Source of the DNA: Brachypodium distachyon
Taxonomy: Eukaryota; Streptophyta; Magnoliopsida; Poales; Poaceae
Assembly (NCBI RefSeq): GCF_000005505.3
Contig: NC_016133.3
Coordinates: 51,797,237-51,861,236 of the forward strand
Length of the DNA stretch: 64,000 bases
Reading direction: 5' to 3'
The notes beneath the pieces were generated by a model. It ran no database searches, was not told the origin of the DNA, and saw only the letters and a list, made by a program, of their open reading frames with translations. Positions 35,201 to 64,000 of the stretch are shown piece by piece; position 1 is the first letter of the stretch; every line of letters begins with the position of its first letter. The translations under genes and the position numbers were made by a program.

Positions 35201-36569
35201 AAGAAAGGGAGAGTACGTTGGGAGATTGACATGCACGGGACGGGATCACGGGAGTCATAGGATTCTAGCTAGCTAACGTTGTTTTTTTTTAGCTTAGCTT
35301 GGCTGCGTGCGTGTGTCGACCACGCAAAAGGTGGGGAAGCTGTCGATTGCACGGATTTGTTTCTGTACGAAGAGATCATTTATGTATGCGGCAACAAAGT
35401 AGAGATTCTGGGAGGACGAGTTAATTTGAGCCGGTCAGATATGATACCGCCGGCGCCGGGTGCGCGTGCTACAACAGAATGTACTGCTAGCCAGCCAGTA
35501 TGAAGAGCATGCATGCACTCTGTAAAGTTGCATCTTAGCTTAGGAGTGTACGTACATGCATGATATATACACAGGGAATATATTCTTGTTTCCGTCAGTA
35601 TGAAGACTGTTCGTTACTTCGTACTAGTAGTAGCATGCCTTTTCATCTTTCTTTCTCCTGTAGCCAAGTAACCAACTCGATGAACTGTTATTCACACAAA
35701 AAAAAAAAAACTCGATGAACTGTTCTTTTTTAACTGACACACGCGTCGAGTTAAGATTTCTTCTTTTCGAAAAGCAGATCAGGAAGGTTAGGTAGCCAAG
35801 AGCAAGCGTGCATGTGAAAGGTGCGGCTAGCTAGATATGGTTGGTGAAACTGGAGTTCTTGGTCTTCAAACACAAACAGGAAAATTGGATGCTATTCAGT
35901 TCAAAAGAGGAAGAACAGCCTTCGCAAAAAAAAAAGAAGAAGAGGAAGAACACGTATTGCAGTAGACCTGACGATAACTTATTTCCAGCTAATGTGCTGC
36001 TAGTTTGCTAGAGAAAGTGGCATGCCAGCCCAATTCACGGCACGCAAATACTTAGCCGATCACCTTACACGGTCTGAGTTCGTCTACACCTTAAAAAAAA
36101 AAAAAAACTCGTCTACACCTTCCTCGTGTACGCTGCTATTAGCGCGGCCCGTCCTCGCTGCTCGCTTTTGTGGGCCGCGATTGAATCTTTTCTCCAAAAC
36201 CGTAACTACGTGTTCTACAATCGATCTAGCTCAACCTTAATGCATAATGAATTGGACACGTTCGAAGAAAATTCTCCAACTTCCTTATCCAAAGATGAAG
36301 ATCTTATTATTTCATATCTTGCATGCTCTTTGCCCACGTCGAAAAGGGTCTTTTCCATTCAAATAGATTTATTCCAGGGCATTATTTGTATGGTATGTGG
36401 GATCAACTTGGCAAAAGTATTGTTCCATGTCAAACAACAAGTTAACACATGACCATTTAGACGAAGCGTCCATGAGCACCATAAATTACCTAAACGCCCT
36501 TGAGGCTAAATTGGACCACATATATATGTCCTTGGATGCGTTCAGAAATTCTGAGGATTTGCGAACTGA
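32268..36569. other. Intergenic region
   Basis: No supported gene. A CG/CA microsatellite lies at about 32720-32740, and CTAGCTAG-rich and GC-rich islands occur at 33350-33420 and 34730-35260. Several frames of 60-120 codons occur, none with a recognisable product. Confidence 0.4.
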
Positions 36570-36742
36570 GTGTAACTCAGGTGGTTGGTTCCTTGTGGTG
36601 AAACCTGTCCACCCAGGTTCAAGTCTCTGACCTGGCATGGGTGCTTGTATTTTCCTGAATTTATTCCAGGGCCAGTGGTAATTTCGTCAATCTCAAGATG
36701 ATGTGCCGGACCAGTCTCTCGGTGTGCGTGCGTGTTGTTGAG
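36570..36742 (+). mobile_element. Au-type SINE fragment
   Basis: gtgtaactcaggtggttgg (box A-like) is followed by ttccttgtggtg, ccacccaggttcaagtct (box B-like), gacctggcatgggtgctt and tttattccaggg. A jump then leads to ctcaagatgatgtgccgg and agtctctcgg. This is the order of the grass Au SINE, with a piece of the middle missing and a shortened 3' end. Its promoter boxes are better preserved than in the copy at 16.7 kb. Confidence 0.65.
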
Positions 36743-38269
36743 GACTTCATGCTTCACTTTTAGAGGCGACAGTCGCATGGAGAGCACACAAGATCATTAT
36801 GATTTGGGAAGCTTTTAACATTCACCCCATGTCCATGTGAGTTGTTAATTATTATTTTTCATCGTTCTAATAGTCAGCTGGCCTAATCTATCATGCTATA
36901 AGCAAAATAGTTCAAAATTTCTAGATATAGTCCTTAAGATAGTATACACGTAAGATGCTACAGTAATGCCAAGTGTCAAATTCAAGAGGGGTCTTTCAGT
37001 TACATGCTTATATTTTCATCCTAATTTGCGATAAGTAGGTACTCTTTGCCAGTATCATCATCAGCTCCACATGAAAACTGTTTGCGCGGATATCTTTGAA
37101 AGTCAAGAGAGAGTACCCTGTGATGTTTTTAATGAACTCGAAATACCAAGTTTATCTCAATACCAGTGTCTACGAGGCATGTTTTCTCCATTCGGGTGCT
37201 ACATGCGTGCTAAAATATAACATCGAACTTGTGAAGCGAGAAAGTAGTGACATAATTTTGTCGACATACATTCCAGAACATAACAATGTCATAAATAAAG
37301 GAATTAATAGAACATCCGGTCACCATAAAACGAACAAGTTTTTCTTTGAAAAGGCAGGTACTCCCAAACGAGAGTAAGATACACCAAATTGACTAAATAG
37401 GAATTATGCTTTATTTAAAAACATCAAAGTGTCATTACTGTAAAAAAAAGTGTACAACGACCTTTTCTAAAAGGTCGGCACGTACACACCCCAACTAACA
37501 CTAATACCCTAGTCTGAGTCAACACCCACTAATTTTGGTATTGTCCACTTTTATCTATTTTTTAGATCTAATGGAAGATGTCCACATTTATCTATTTTTT
37601 ACCTCTAATGACAGAGAAGTGAGATGGCCGGGCCTTGAACTTGAGACCTTTTGACTCTAATACCGTATTGAGTTTCATGTACTAAACCAATTCACCCAAA
37701 AGCTCAACTTGACGGGGAAAATAAGACTATACTTCAACAATAATATTACCTAACTGATGTAATTGTAAGCGCAAACATTCCGGCGCTATGGTCGCCTGTT
37801 TGCCCAGCTGTAGAGGTTTCAATAATAACACATATTTTTCCTGAAATGAATGAAGCGAAAGGAACATGCTCAATTACTTGGACGAGATTTTGTACAGAGA
37901 TGGCACTTAGCCTGACGTCCATGTAGGCACACTTATGATACAGCTGCCACAGGTACTCAGAGCAGAGTAGTAGTGACATTGGCATTGCTTCTGAATCCCT
38001 CGGGCTTACACAGGGAGGGTCCCGTATCTTGTCTGGGCCATCGCACGCCATGCGGTAAACGGCAAGATCCATAGAACCAAAGCGAGCTCATCTGTACCAG
38101 TTCGCCATTACGCGAAAGCTATAGTACAGATGCTGTATGTTGCAACTCCTGTTTTGTGCACAGATGCTGTTTCATGCCATTCTTCCCAAGCATGCTATGT
38201 CTTTCGCTGCAAAGTTTACTGGAGCTTCGGTGAGTAAAAAAATGCCAGCCAGCGATGATTTGCTCACGA
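36743..38269. other. Intergenic region downstream of the BEACH gene
   Basis: The right part (up to 38269) holds the 3' untranslated region of the minus-strand BEACH gene. A near-perfect short palindrome (cgaccttttctaaaaggtcg) lies at about 37457-37476. No gene was found. Confidence 0.45.

Positions 38270-64000
<25,731 letters not shown>

Noticed and set aside
28000..36000. A conserved microRNA precursor in the gene-poor region
   Set aside because: I looked for the common plant miRNA sequences (miR156 to miR172, miR319, miR390 to miR399, miR528, miR827) on both strands by eye and saw none. A folding and small-RNA search would be needed to exclude others.

Overview
The window looks like nuclear DNA of a grass, probably Pooideae. 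The evidence is GC-rich monocot-type first exons, long introns full of small transposons, Stowaway MITEs with CTCCCTCC termini, Au-type SINE pieces, SMART-type mini LTR elements, Helitron ends, and protein-coding genes that match plant families by eye. No prokaryotic, organellar or viral gene was seen. All assignments come from reading the sequence; no database search was run.

Layout. 1-4075 is repeat-rich intergenic DNA. 4091-8186 is a 5'-truncated, broken LINE on the minus strand, bounded by a perfect 15-bp target duplication. It sits about 85 bp upstream of the start codon of a five-exon YbaK/tRNA-edit-like gene (8287-10952, +). Convergent to it lies a small secreted-peptide precursor (12251-13475, -). 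This precursor ends in an RGF/GOLVEN/CLEL-type motif, and a second RGF-like motif lies in a possible alternative last exon. 13476-22465 has no convincing gene but holds MITEs, an inverted Au SINE, a TTCGGT-rich stretch and a 0.7-kb tandem duplication, one copy of which carries a MITE. 22466-24640 (+) is a single-exon GRAS transcription factor of the HAM/SCL6-22-27 class with a site perfectly complementary to miR171. 24641-38269 is gene-poor, with a MITE nested in a MITE and another Au SINE fragment.

38270-64000 (-) is the 3' part, about 2,680 codons, of a very large BEACH-domain gene of the plant BCHC (neurobeachin-like) type. I could trace 31 exons with consistent reading phase; the 5' end lies beyond the window. 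Its introns hold two SMART LTR elements, a Pack-MULE-like element with an MGC-type protein N-terminus, two Helitron 3' termini meeting tail to tail, a tRNA-like pseudogene and many Stowaway MITEs. Three of its introns begin with GC instead of GT.

The four genes share no obvious pathway: translational quality control (YbaK), peptide hormone (RGF-like), meristem transcription factor (HAM, miR171-controlled) and membrane trafficking (BCHC). The most interesting point is the peptide locus, where one signal-peptide exon could be joined to either of two different RGF-like hormone endings.
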